14,321 nt of DNA, taken from positions 1-14,321 of the forward strand of contig DCWO01000033.1 of the NCBI GenBank assembly GCA_002328865.1, in the 5' to 3' direction. The first letter of the stretch is position 1. Each line of letters begins with the position of its first letter. The notes under the pieces were generated by a model. That model was not told where the DNA came from. It did not search any database and saw only the letters and a program-made list of their open reading frames with translations. This stretch comes from Dehalococcoidia bacterium UBA2160 (GTDB lineage: Bacteria > Chloroflexota > Dehalococcoidia > Lucifugimonadales > UBA1123). Below, piece after piece: positions 1-7,042 of the stretch. Both the position numbers and the translations under genes were made by a program.

Positions 1-723
1 TGTACAATCATCAACTCAGAGAGCTCGCGATATCAGCTCAAAGTCTCCATTAACTTTCCGTCCCATTTAGGCTGACAGCCAACATTCGTTGACGTGTCTT
101 TGCATCGCACTATTGTGTGGGTTCCCTTTCGACACAATCTTCCTATCGTCGTCGAGGTCCACGAGCCCCGACGCCAGCACGAGCTCCCCTTCGTGGGTGT
201 CAGGTTTGCGGTGCTTGCAAGCCTGGGAACCGCTGGTTGATGCCTCTTATTTAATGCTTGTTCCGCACGATCGGAATGGATGGCATTCGGTTTCCGTCGT
301 CCGGACATCAGGGCGATCAGGCAGCTGATGGCCAATCAAAACGAACGGAGCCCCTGCCTCACGATTGCAAAACGGCGGCATCACATAGGGACGACAGAAC
401 AACCCCTTACTGAGTAACGTAGAATGAGTTGATTGGTCTGATTGCGATGGGACCTGCTGGAGCGCGCAAGCAGGCTCCGCGAGGCGCTTGGTAATCGTCA
501 ACTATGTCGGAAGCGATCCTTGTTTGCCCTGGGCTAAGTGTTTCACCACAGGAGTGAGACAGGCCGAAAATAGGCCAGAGATACTCTCGCTGAAGGGGTG
601 AATTACGGTTACACACTATCTTTGTCAGACCTGAGAGGTTTGTTGGCAGACAATCGCAGCAGAAGAATTCGATGAGAGCCCGATCAAGATGGAATGTCCC
701 GACCAAGAAAAGAGGCAAGTGCG
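1..723. other. Intergenic region upstream of the first gene, no intact gene recognised
   Basis: No open frame here looks like a known protein and I see no tRNA or rRNA. On the minus strand, between about positions 63 and 243, one frame reads like the end of a real protein: it contains EGELVLASGLVDLDDDRK followed by IVSKGNPHNSAMQRHVNE and then a stop. It has no good start, and a stop codon lies just upstream at about 244-246. It may be a decayed gene end, but this is weak. The stretch from about 540 to 690 is the leader of the first gene. I did not find a convincing sigma-70 promoter in it. Confidence 0.4.
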
Positions 724-1578
724 ATGGCAACTCAGACTCCCACGATTGACTCACAAGTACATGCTTACGAACGGAATCGTCCTGAACGTCCGTGGAGCGG
801 AACGTTGCAGGGACCCGATGAGGTCACCGGGGACGACATGGTGGCGGCAATGGACGCGGTCGGCGTAGACGGGGCTTTGCTGGTTTCGCCGTACAGCATG
901 TATCGCTACGATGCCAGCTATGCGCTCGAGGTGCACGCAAAGCATCCAGGCCGGTTCGGCTTGATCAAGCCGTTCGATCCGCAATCGGAAGCAATCGCTG
1001 ACGAGATCGCTGAATGGGCGGAGACGCCAGGTGTGGTGGGTGCTCGGATCATGCTCACATATGATTCATACGAGGCGGACGATCCGGGAATCAATCAAAT
1101 CCTCCTCGCCGGCGGCCAAGCTGCTATTCCGGTTAACGTAATGTGCTCTGGCAAGCTGCCTCTCTTAAGTGAACTGGCCCGCCGCCATTCGGAAACCCGG
1201 ATAGTGGTTGATCACGTCGGTTTGGTTCAGCCCCACGAGCCACCGGCGCCGCCGGAACCGTTCGCCGATCTGGACAACGTGGTTTCGCTTGCAGCACATG
1301 ACAATGTGGCCATCAAGATTTCCGGAGCGGGCACGCTGTCACATCAGCCATTCCCGTACACGGACATCTGGGAGCCGCTGGGCAAGATATTCGACGCGTT
1401 CGGCTTCGAACGATGCATGTGGGGCACCGACTGGACTAGGGCGGTCGAATTGTTGACCTATGAACAGGGCGTTGAAGCGTTCCGGGTCACCGATCAGCTT
1501 TCAGACTCAGAGCGATCAGCGCTCATGGGCGGTACCCTCGAGAAGATCTACAACTGGTCTCCTGGCAGGGGCGGATAG
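724..1578 (+). CDS. Amidohydrolase-2 family metal-dependent hydrolase (TIM barrel)
   Basis: This 284-residue protein resembles the amidohydrolase-2 family (PF04909-type), cytoplasmic TIM-barrel enzymes that hydrolyse lactones or amides or decarboxylate acids, usually with one divalent metal. Visible landmarks are IDSQVHAYE near residues 8-15 after the first strand, VVDHVG around H164, and MWGTDW with the expected catalytic aspartate D236 near the C-terminus. The first histidine of the usual HxH pair is a glutamine here (Q11-V-H13), a variant I recall from relatives beginning DSQ. The start at 724 is preferred because AAAGAGG (708-714) lies nine bases upstream; an in-frame ATG at 694 has no good ribosome site. 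The family is confident, the substrate unknown. The gene stands alone, about 340 bases before the selenoprotein gene and on the same strand. Confidence 0.85.
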   Translation: MATQTPTIDSQVHAYERNRPERPWSGTLQGPDEVTGDDMVAAMDAVGVDGALLVSPYSMYRYDASYALEVHAKHPGRFGLIKPFDPQSEAIADEIAEWAETPGVVGARIMLTYDSYEADDPGINQILLAGGQAAIPVNVMCSGKLPLLSELARRHSETRIVVDHVGLVQPHEPPAPPEPFADLDNVVSLAAHDNVAIKISGAGTLSHQPFPYTDIWEPLGKIFDAFGFERCMWGTDWTRAVELLTYEQGVEAFRVTDQLSDSERSALMGGTLEKIYNWSPGRGG

Positions 1579-1921
1579 CTCAGCATCGATTTCGCCCGAG
1601 TGATGCGCGTTCATGGAAGCGCCCCGGCTGGCCGAGAAGCATCAACATTTCCCGGACGCTCTCACCTAGGCATCGCGAGGCGCCGATTCTACTGAGGAGC
1701 TAGTCCCTGACTCCAGTTCGATCACCTCTCGTTTTTCAGGGCATGTCATACCGGCCCCAGGCACATTTTCGATGTGAGAATACGACGGGTTGCTCTCTTG
1801 GGTGGGTGCATTTATGCTTAGGCGTAGCCGCTGGTCGCGCCTCCGGAACTAGCATTCGCCGGTGCAGGATCCGACGCAACACAAAGTGGCCGCCGAGCCA
1901 GAAGTGAATACGGAGGAAGGC
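1579..1921. other. Intergenic leader region of the grdB-like gene
   Basis: This 343-base gap holds no recognisable gene. A weak sigma-70-like arrangement is TTGCTC (1790-1795), a 17-base spacer and TATGCT (1813-1818); it would give a leader of about 100 bases. The block at 1621-1659 shares ATTTCCCGGACGC and a diverged flank with 10815-10853. CGCGCCTCCGGAACT at 1836-1850 recurs exactly at 1996-2010 inside the following gene. A GTG at 1862 is in frame with that gene but lacks a ribosome site, so the gap is taken to run to 1921. Confidence 0.4.
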
Positions 1922-2010
1922 ATGGCCGATCCTATCAGGGTGCTCCACTACATCAACCAGTTCTTCGGGGGGATGGGAGGAGAAGAGGAAGCCAACGCGC
2001 CTCCGGAACT
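1836..2010. repeat. 15-bp direct repeat flanking the grdB-like start
   Basis: CGCGCCTCCGGAACT occurs at 1836-1850 in the leader and at 1996-2010 inside the gene, where it helps to encode the conserved APPEL block. The copies are 160 bases apart. One exact 15-mer pair in a window of this size is uncommon but possible by chance. Confidence 0.35.
1912..1920 (+). promoter_or_regulatory. Ribosome binding site that fixes the grdB-like start
   Basis: GGAGGAAGG sits directly before the ATG at 1922, with the GGAGG core five bases away. It selects this ATG over the in-frame GTG at 1862. Translation from 1922 also begins MADPIRVLHYINQFF, matching the usual GrdB N-terminus within a few residues. Confidence 0.75.
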
Positions 2011-3271
2011 GCGCGAAGGCGCCGTCGGGCCAGGACGTGCTCTGGAACAAGCGTTGGGTGACGGCGGAACTGTCGTCGGCACAATCGTTGCAGGCGACAA
2101 CTACGTCGTCGAAGAGCACGAGGCGGCGATGACTGCCGTTCGCGATGCCATCACCCGGTTCGATCCCGATCTCGTGGTGGCCGGGCCAGCGTTCGAGGCT
2201 GGAAGGTACGGGCTCGCTTGTGCGGACGTCTGTGTCGAGGTGCAAAACAACGGCATTCAAGCCGTCACTGGGATGTTCGAGGACAACCCCGGTGTCATCG
2301 CGCACCGCCAGGAGATCTATTGCGTTCCGACCGGCACAAGCGCGGTAGAGATGCCCGCGGTCCTGAAGACCATGGCCGCCCTGGGGTTGAAGCTGGCAGA
2401 AGGGGCAGAGCTCGGTCCGGCGTCGGAAGAAGGGTACATGCCGCGTGGGCTGCGCAGATTCGTTATGCGAGACTCGAGCGGCGCCGAGCGGGCGGCCGAC
2501 ATGCTCAAGGCACGCCTTAACAACCAGCCGTTCACGTCCGAAGTCTTCATCAAGCAGTACGAAGTGATTCCGCCGCCTGCCCCCGTCGAAAAGCTCTCGG
2601 ACGTCACGGTGGCGCTGATTACGACCGGCGCCGTTGTCCCCAAGGGGAACCCCGACGACATGCCGGCCGTGTTTGCCACTGACTACTTCACCTACTCGAT
2701 CGAAGGACTCGACGAACTCATGCAGGATGAGTGGGAGTCGGTCCACGCGGGCTTCAACACCGGATTCATCAACACTCACGATCCGAACTATGCTTTGCCG
2801 CTCGCCGCCGTTCGGCAGCTTGAGAAGGAAGGGATCATAGGCAGTGTCTTCCCAAGGATGTATTCGTTGCCCGGAGTCGCCACCGCTCAAAACGACTCGC
2901 TGAGCTTCGGCGCCAAGATGGCAAACGAACTGAAGGACAACAACGTCGGCGCGGCGCTGTTGGTCGCCACTTGAGGCAGCTGCAACCGTTGCGGCGCAAT
3001 GGTGGCAAAAGAGATCGAGCGAGTGGGCATACCGGCGGCGATCTTGACCGCGATCCCACTGATTCCGATGGCCGTGGGCAGCAACAGAGTTGTCAAGGGA
3101 GTCAGAGTTGAGCATGTTTGCGGCAACCCCCTACTCTCGAAAGAAGACGATCTGAGATTGCAGAGGAGAATCGTGGAGACTGCTCTGGGCGCGCTCCGGA
3201 CGGCAGTCGATCGACCAACGCTGTTCGAATCTGACAAAGAGTCCACCGAAAGAGAGGCCGTCAATGCTTGA
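1922..3271 (+). CDS. grdB-like: GrdB-like selenoprotein (glycine/sarcosine/betaine reductase component B family), TGA 2972-2974 = selenocysteine
   Basis: Read through the in-frame TGA at 2972-2974, this is a collinear full-length GrdB-family protein of 449 residues with selenocysteine at about residue 351. Clostridial GrdB carries the Sec that attacks the substrate, leaving a carboxymethyl-type group for transfer to GrdA. Family landmarks include the N-terminal HYINQFFGGMGGEEEA, GAVGPG, GDNY, AGPAFEAGRYG, VTGMFEDNPGV, GLKLAEG and VPKGNPD. After the TGA come GSCNRCGAMVAKEIER, giving Sec-x-x-Cys-x-x-Cys, and GSNRVVKGV. The same frame continues open to a TGA at 3269-3271, so a stop at 2972 would remove the active centre and about 100 conserved residues. 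A SECIS hairpin follows at once. The next gene overlaps by eight bases, so the two subunits are probably co-translated. GrdF and GrdH (sarcosine and betaine reductase B) are equally close by eye. The substrate is not known. Gene callers that treat TGA as stop will end this gene at 2974. Confidence 0.93.
2981..3007 (+). promoter_or_regulatory. Bacterial SECIS element directing Sec insertion at TGA 2972-2974
   Basis: The RNA just after the TGA folds into an extended hairpin. Pairs are 2981-2983 with 3005-3007, an A2984/G3004 mismatch, then 2985-2992 with 2996-3003, closing a three-base loop GGC at 2993-2995. One pair is G-U (2988/3000). The loop starts 19 bases after the TGA and has G in its first two positions, as expected for bacterial SECIS elements bound by SelB. 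It lies entirely within coding sequence. A shorter competing stem (2979-2985 with 2989-2995) is also possible. I found it by hand pairing; no energy was calculated. Confidence 0.75.
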
Positions 3272-4544
3272 GGTTGGCGCCTTTCCGGTTGAGTCAGTGG
3301 TCTCGAGCGACGTAACCCGATGGCGCGACGGGACTCTGGAGGTCAACGAAGAAGAACTTGTGGACCTGGTGCGGCAGGACGAGCGCATTCCCTGGGCCAG
3401 CGTTGAAGTCGCCAACCCAGGTGAAAAGGTTCGGATAATCAATGACTACGACATCATCGAACCAAGGGTGAAGGTTGACGGCGCCGGCCAGACCTTCCCT
3501 GCTATCGCCGGAAGGCTGCCAGGCGCCGTTGGGCAGGGCCGTACCCACACCTTGGGCAGCTGCGCGCTGGTAGGTTGCGTCGATGTCTCCGAGCCGATGG
3601 ACGACGACCCCGGCCAGAAGGCGCGTAGTCGCTCGCCGGGCTTAACGAACTACAAGTTCATCGACATGTCAGGTCCGGGCGCCGTGACCCACTCAGGTCA
3701 GACGCCCACCGTGTGCGTCACCATCGGACAGGCGGAAGGCGCCAGCAGCGAGTATTGGCACTCGGTCGCCCAGGCGGCGTTCATGAGAGTGTCTGACCGA
3801 CTCGCGGAAACTACCGTCGGACACGAACCTCCGTCTGCGGAAACGTTTGACACGACTCCACGGCCTGGTCTTCCTGGCGTCGTCTCCGTGTTCCACATGT
3901 CTTCTTTGGAATTGTATCGGGGACCGTATACGAAGGTCGGAACGGCCGTGTACGGCATCACGCGTGCAGCGCCGCCCTGGGTCCTGGAACCGACGGAGTT
4001 GCTTGACGGCGCCATCGCCCAGATTCGCACGAGGATGTACACGAACAATCCGCTGAATCTGAAACTACTGCGTGGACACGGCATCGACTGGAATTACCTC
4101 GCATGCATGGCCTATCCAACGAACTGGAGCATGCAGGAGGAGAAGGCCGCCGTGTCGGGCCGCGTCGCACGAACCGCCAAAATGCTCGGAGCCGAGGGCG
4201 CAATAATAACAACCGACGTGCGCGGACAGCGCATGGTTGAGACGATGTTGACGATCCAGGCGTGTGAACAAGAGGGCATCAAGGTCGTGTTCATGTCGGA
4301 GGAAGAAGACCCTGAGGACGGGAAAGCGCCACCGTTTTTGACCTCAGTGCCCGAGTTGTCGGCTGTCGTTAGCACTGGCACTGGTGGCTGGGAAGGTCCG
4401 TTTCCTGCCGTCGAACGAGTGCTTGGCGCTCGCTCACCTGAACAGCGGTGGTTCGACGAGCAACCGCCCGTCCACGGCCGCTATGCCGTTAGCCACTTAG
4501 GAGATCATTATGGCTACGGCAATCAAAGCTACGCCGACTGGTAG
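3264..4544 (+). CDS. grdE-like: GrdE-like component B subunit lacking the pyruvoyl-forming cysteine
   Basis: This 426-residue protein aligns along its length with GrdE-type (PF09338, Gly_reductase) proproteins. Recognisable blocks are VEVANPGEKVRI (48-59), IIEPRVKVDGAGQTFPAI (64-81), GQGRTHTLGSCALV (90-103), FIDMSGPGA (132-140), EPTELLDGAI (242-251) and TAKMLGAEGAIITTD (304-318). Clostridial GrdE is cleaved just after a DGAI block, at a cysteine that becomes a pyruvoyl group binding the substrate amine. Here that block runs straight into AQIRTRMYTNNP, the cysteine-bearing segment is gone, and there is no Ser or Cys from residue 245 to 280. The remaining cysteines are C100, C105, C151, C281 and C334. 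Self-cleavage is therefore unlikely. The start ATG overlaps the end of the selenoprotein gene (ATGCTTGA, 3264-3271), implying coupled translation and a two-subunit complex. It probably forms the substrate-binding half of an unusual component B; the substrate is unknown. Confidence 0.88.
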   Translation: MLEVGAFPVESVVSSDVTRWRDGTLEVNEEELVDLVRQDERIPWASVEVANPGEKVRIINDYDIIEPRVKVDGAGQTFPAIAGRLPGAVGQGRTHTLGSCALVGCVDVSEPMDDDPGQKARSRSPGLTNYKFIDMSGPGAVTHSGQTPTVCVTIGQAEGASSEYWHSVAQAAFMRVSDRLAETTVGHEPPSAETFDTTPRPGLPGVVSVFHMSSLELYRGPYTKVGTAVYGITRAAPPWVLEPTELLDGAIAQIRTRMYTNNPLNLKLLRGHGIDWNYLACMAYPTNWSMQEEKAAVSGRVARTAKMLGAEGAIITTDVRGQRMVETMLTIQACEQEGIKVVFMSEEEDPEDGKAPPFLTSVPELSAVVSTGTGGWEGPFPAVERVLGARSPEQRWFDEQPPVHGRYAVSHLGDHYGYGNQSYADW

Positions 4545-4573
4545 ATCGAACGGCTCGATAGCGCATTCTCAGG

Positions 4574-4598
4574 CACGCGGAACCGCCGGCGCCGCGTG
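4574..4598. other. 7-bp GC-rich hairpin downstream of the GrdE-like gene
   Basis: CACGCGG (4574-4580) and CCGCGTG (4592-4598) form a perfect seven-base inverted repeat around an 11-base loop, 30 bases after the stop of the GrdE-like gene. The loop itself contains the palindrome CCGGCG/GCCGG-like core. No run of T follows, so a classic intrinsic terminator is not shown. A weaker ATCGA/TCGAT repeat lies at 4546-4560. The rest of the gap to 4835 holds nothing I recognise. Confidence 0.3.
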
Positions 4599-4835
4599 GT
4601 CGTGCAGGGCCTGCGGTGGCAGACCCACATGACAGAATTCCCTCGCATGGATAGTGCGATTGGCAACGTGTTCAGGGCGTTGAACCGACCGCTTTGAATG
4701 ATTCCGCAACATGGCTATATCTCGCAGCCTAGCGGTTGACGGCTCCAAAAAACGGATGTTGAGTTAGGGCCATGCCAGAACGCAGTGTTCATGAAAGTAA
4801 TGAAACCTATCTGGAAACCCAGGTCGAGTACCAAA

Positions 4836-6197
4836 ATGAGCTCCACATTCACAGACCATCAGCTAGATATTGTTGAGACTGGGATGAAATCAGAGGGTAT
4901 TCCCGGGGTTGCGATTGCGATCGTTACGGGGGGAGAGATCGTCGCCGCTGAAGGTTTTGGATATCGAGACTTGAACCAGAGACTTCCGATGACACCCCAA
5001 ACGGTGACGCCGATTTGCTCCCTCACCAAGTCGATGACCGGAACAGCGATCCTCCAGCTCGTGGAACAGGGCAGACTCTCACTCGACGAACCGATACAGA
5101 CATACCTGCCTGACCTGGTGATCTCCGACCTACAGACGACCCGCAAGATAACTCCTCGCGTCCTGCTGAGCCACAAGAGCGGTATGGGACGCACGGGACA
5201 CCAGCCGCCCATGTGGAGAGAGACAGTCTCCCCGTACCGAGACCGCGCCGACCTGGTGTCGCGGCTGGCGAACATCGAGTTGCAGACACCTCCCAACACA
5301 GCTTGGTCCTACTGCAATGAGGGTTTCGTGACGCTGGGGCGCCTGGTTGAAACGGTCAGCGACATCCCGCTGGAGGAGTATTTCGAGACCCGCATATTCC
5401 AGCCCGTGGGCATGGACGACACCCTCACTAACTTTGACGGGTGGCGCGCTTCGGCTGACCGCGCCCACCTCTACGAACGGGGAGACGACGACCCGGCCGA
5501 GGCGTTCCTACCCGCCAACTACGGCATCTACCTGTCGACAGGTGGAGTCTCGAGCACCGCGCTCAACTTGGCGAATTACCAGATCGCCAGCATGAACTAC
5601 TCCGACAGCCCTCTGCTCGGAGCAGGATCGCTGGAGCAGATGCAAAGCATCTCCATGCCCTTCGGCGACACCGGCATGGGATACGGCATGGGCTGGCAGA
5701 TTCGATGGGTCGGCTCACGGAAGGTCGTCTCCCACGGCGGTGGGCTGGCTGGGGTGGCGACTCACTCGCTCATGGTCCCATCAGCCGGCATAGGTGTCGT
5801 GGTGCTGACGAACCTGGGAGGAGCCAATGTTTCCTTGTTGGCCGAACAGCTCGCCGCAACCGTGCTGGACGAGCAGATCTTCGTCTCCGATCCACGCAAC
5901 GCGCCGCCTATCAACACACGGTACGTCGTTCCCGAAGGGTCACTGTCCCTGTATCCAGGGGTGTACAAGTCCGATGAAGCGACAATTGAGATCACGGGCA
6001 ATGACCGTGGAATATCCGTCCTTCGGAGTGTGCCGGAAGGAGGCGCCGAGGAAGCCAACCTGATAGGCATCGGGGACAACCTATTCATGGCCGACGAAGG
6101 AGTGCGCAGTCGGGGAACGTTGGTGTACTTCGTTCGAAACAGTGACGGCTATGTGACGAGCCTCCTGACCGGCGGGAATCAACACTGGCGGTCTTGA
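4836..6197 (+). CDS. Beta-lactamase/PBP-fold serine hydrolase (class C-like, esterase or peptidase)
   Basis: This is a serine hydrolase of the beta-lactamase family (PF00144-type). The catalytic motifs are in order: S-L-T-K with nucleophile S62 and K65, Y159-C-N161 as the YxN motif, and H300-G-G as the KTG-equivalent HxG motif. The first 350 residues hold the catalytic domain; residues from about 365 to 453 look like the small beta-rich C-terminal domain common in this family. No signal peptide or lipobox is visible, so the enzyme is probably cytoplasmic, which fits an esterase, amidase or D-aminopeptidase better than antibiotic resistance. The start is uncertain. In-frame starts at 4785 (GTG), 4791 and 4800 add a short basic tail; 4836 is chosen because it places S62 at a usual distance, but none has a strong ribosome site. 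It could be read with the upstream pair or independently. Confidence 0.85.
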   Translation: MSSTFTDHQLDIVETGMKSEGIPGVAIAIVTGGEIVAAEGFGYRDLNQRLPMTPQTVTPICSLTKSMTGTAILQLVEQGRLSLDEPIQTYLPDLVISDLQTTRKITPRVLLSHKSGMGRTGHQPPMWRETVSPYRDRADLVSRLANIELQTPPNTAWSYCNEGFVTLGRLVETVSDIPLEEYFETRIFQPVGMDDTLTNFDGWRASADRAHLYERGDDDPAEAFLPANYGIYLSTGGVSSTALNLANYQIASMNYSDSPLLGAGSLEQMQSISMPFGDTGMGYGMGWQIRWVGSRKVVSHGGGLAGVATHSLMVPSAGIGVVVLTNLGGANVSLLAEQLAATVLDEQIFVSDPRNAPPINTRYVVPEGSLSLYPGVYKSDEATIEITGNDRGISVLRSVPEGGAEEANLIGIGDNLFMADEGVRSRGTLVYFVRNSDGYVTSLLTGGNQHWRS

Positions 6198-6266
6198 AGG
6201 GGTGACGTCCCACCGCGGCGCCATGGTCGCCGTTATCTGCCCGCCCCTCTCCTGACATTCACCGGG

Positions 6267-6295
6267 TTGATATACGAAAGGACTCTGTATATCCT
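6267..6295 (+). promoter_or_regulatory. Candidate sigma-70 promoter with overlapping palindromic operator before the YqaJ-like gene
   Basis: TTGATA (6267-6272), a 17-base spacer and TATCCT (6290-6295) resemble a sigma-70 promoter; transcription would start about 30 bases before the gene. The perfect inverted repeat GATATAC (6269-6275) and GTATATC (6287-6293), with an 11-base spacer, spans from the -35 to the -10 element. A repressor bound there would block RNA polymerase. A second, mutually exclusive pairing is AAAGGA (6277-6282) with TCCTTT (6292-6297). The tract is AT-rich compared with its surroundings. Confidence 0.45.
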
Positions 6296-6330
6296 TTTGG
6301 CTTACTTACTTCAGGGAGTTCGATGCGTTG

Positions 6331-6912
6331 ATGTCCAACGAAACTCATTTCTACGTTGTTGAGCTTACACAAGGAACGCGCGAATGGTTGGAGTGGCGTA
6401 ATGAAGGCATTGGAGCATCCGACGCTTCGACCGTCATGGGCGAAAACCGCTTCAAGAGCGCCGCGGCGCTTCTGCGAGAGAAACTCGAACCAGCGCGAGA
6501 CTCCTTCCAGAACGAAGCCATGGCGCTCGGCACGCAACTTGAACCTGAAGCACGCGGGCGCTACATCGCGAAAACTGGCAGAGACGTGGACCCCGTTTGC
6601 GTCCGGAGTGTCCGGTTCGACTGGTTGCGGGCGAGTCTCGATGGCCTCACCACAAATCACGATGCCGTGGTCGAAATCAAGTGTGGCGCATCTGTCTATC
6701 GGCGAACTTCGGAAACCGGCGCCGTCCCCGGTTACTACTACGGTCAATTGCAGCACATACTTGCAGTCACCGGCCTCGACATGATCGACTTCTGGTGTTA
6801 CTGGCCAGGCCATCCCGAATTGCTGTTGACGATCGAACGAGACGACGCCTACATAGAGCGTCTCTTGGAGACAGAGCAGCTATTCTGGGATCGCGTCCTC
6901 CAAGGCTCCTGA
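6331..6912 (+). CDS. YqaJ/lambda-exonuclease-fold nuclease (phage-type)
   Basis: This 193-residue protein matches the YqaJ viral recombinase family (PF09588-type), PD-(D/E)XK nucleases that digest DNA ends during phage recombination. Landmarks are QGTREWLEWRNEGIGASD near the N-terminus, then GTQLEPEAR with acidic residues E71 and E73. RASLDG with D104 and VVEIKCG with E115 and K117 form the metal-binding core, and YYGQLQHILAVTG covers residues 136-148. All core residues are present, so the enzyme is probably active. The length is short but normal for single-domain members. No annealing protein, terminase or integrase lies nearby, so this is an orphan among metabolic genes. AGGGAG (6313-6318) can serve either the TTG at 6328 or the ATG at 6331; spacing slightly favours TTG. 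The palindromic promoter just upstream suggests separate control. Possible roles are a prophage remnant or a recruited repair or defence nuclease. Confidence 0.88.
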   Translation: MSNETHFYVVELTQGTREWLEWRNEGIGASDASTVMGENRFKSAAALLREKLEPARDSFQNEAMALGTQLEPEARGRYIAKTGRDVDPVCVRSVRFDWLRASLDGLTTNHDAVVEIKCGASVYRRTSETGAVPGYYYGQLQHILAVTGLDMIDFWCYWPGHPELLLTIERDDAYIERLLETEQLFWDRVLQGS

Positions 6913-7042
6913 CAGCGCGCGGGCGAGCCATTATGTATGATGCCGACGAGGTGTTGCAAAGTCGCCCCTGAGGGTGGAGGACCGTGTCCTGTTCGTCGAT
7001 GACATTCGGATCCACCTCGATTTGAGCCGGGAGCTGAACAAT

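Noticed and set aside
1862..1921. N-terminal extension of the GrdB-like protein from GTG 1862
   Set aside because: No ribosome site precedes it, and its translation is unlike GrdB. The ATG at 1922 has a strong site and the right N-terminus.
2972..2974. TGA as a genuine stop or a nonsense mutation making a pseudogene
   Set aside because: Both sides of the codon are collinear with GrdB, the frame stays open to the next coupled gene, a SECIS-like hairpin follows, and the family is known to have Sec at this place.
1736..3115. Long open frame (459 codons) on the minus strand across the grdB-like gene
   Set aside because: It is antisense to a clearly recognised gene, has low-complexity His/Arg-rich translation and no known domain. 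GC-rich codon use commonly leaves such frames open.
4736..4764. TTGACG as a -35 element before the serine hydrolase gene
   Set aside because: The -35 is good, but the bases 16-18 positions downstream (TTGAGT and neighbours) do not resemble a -10 element.
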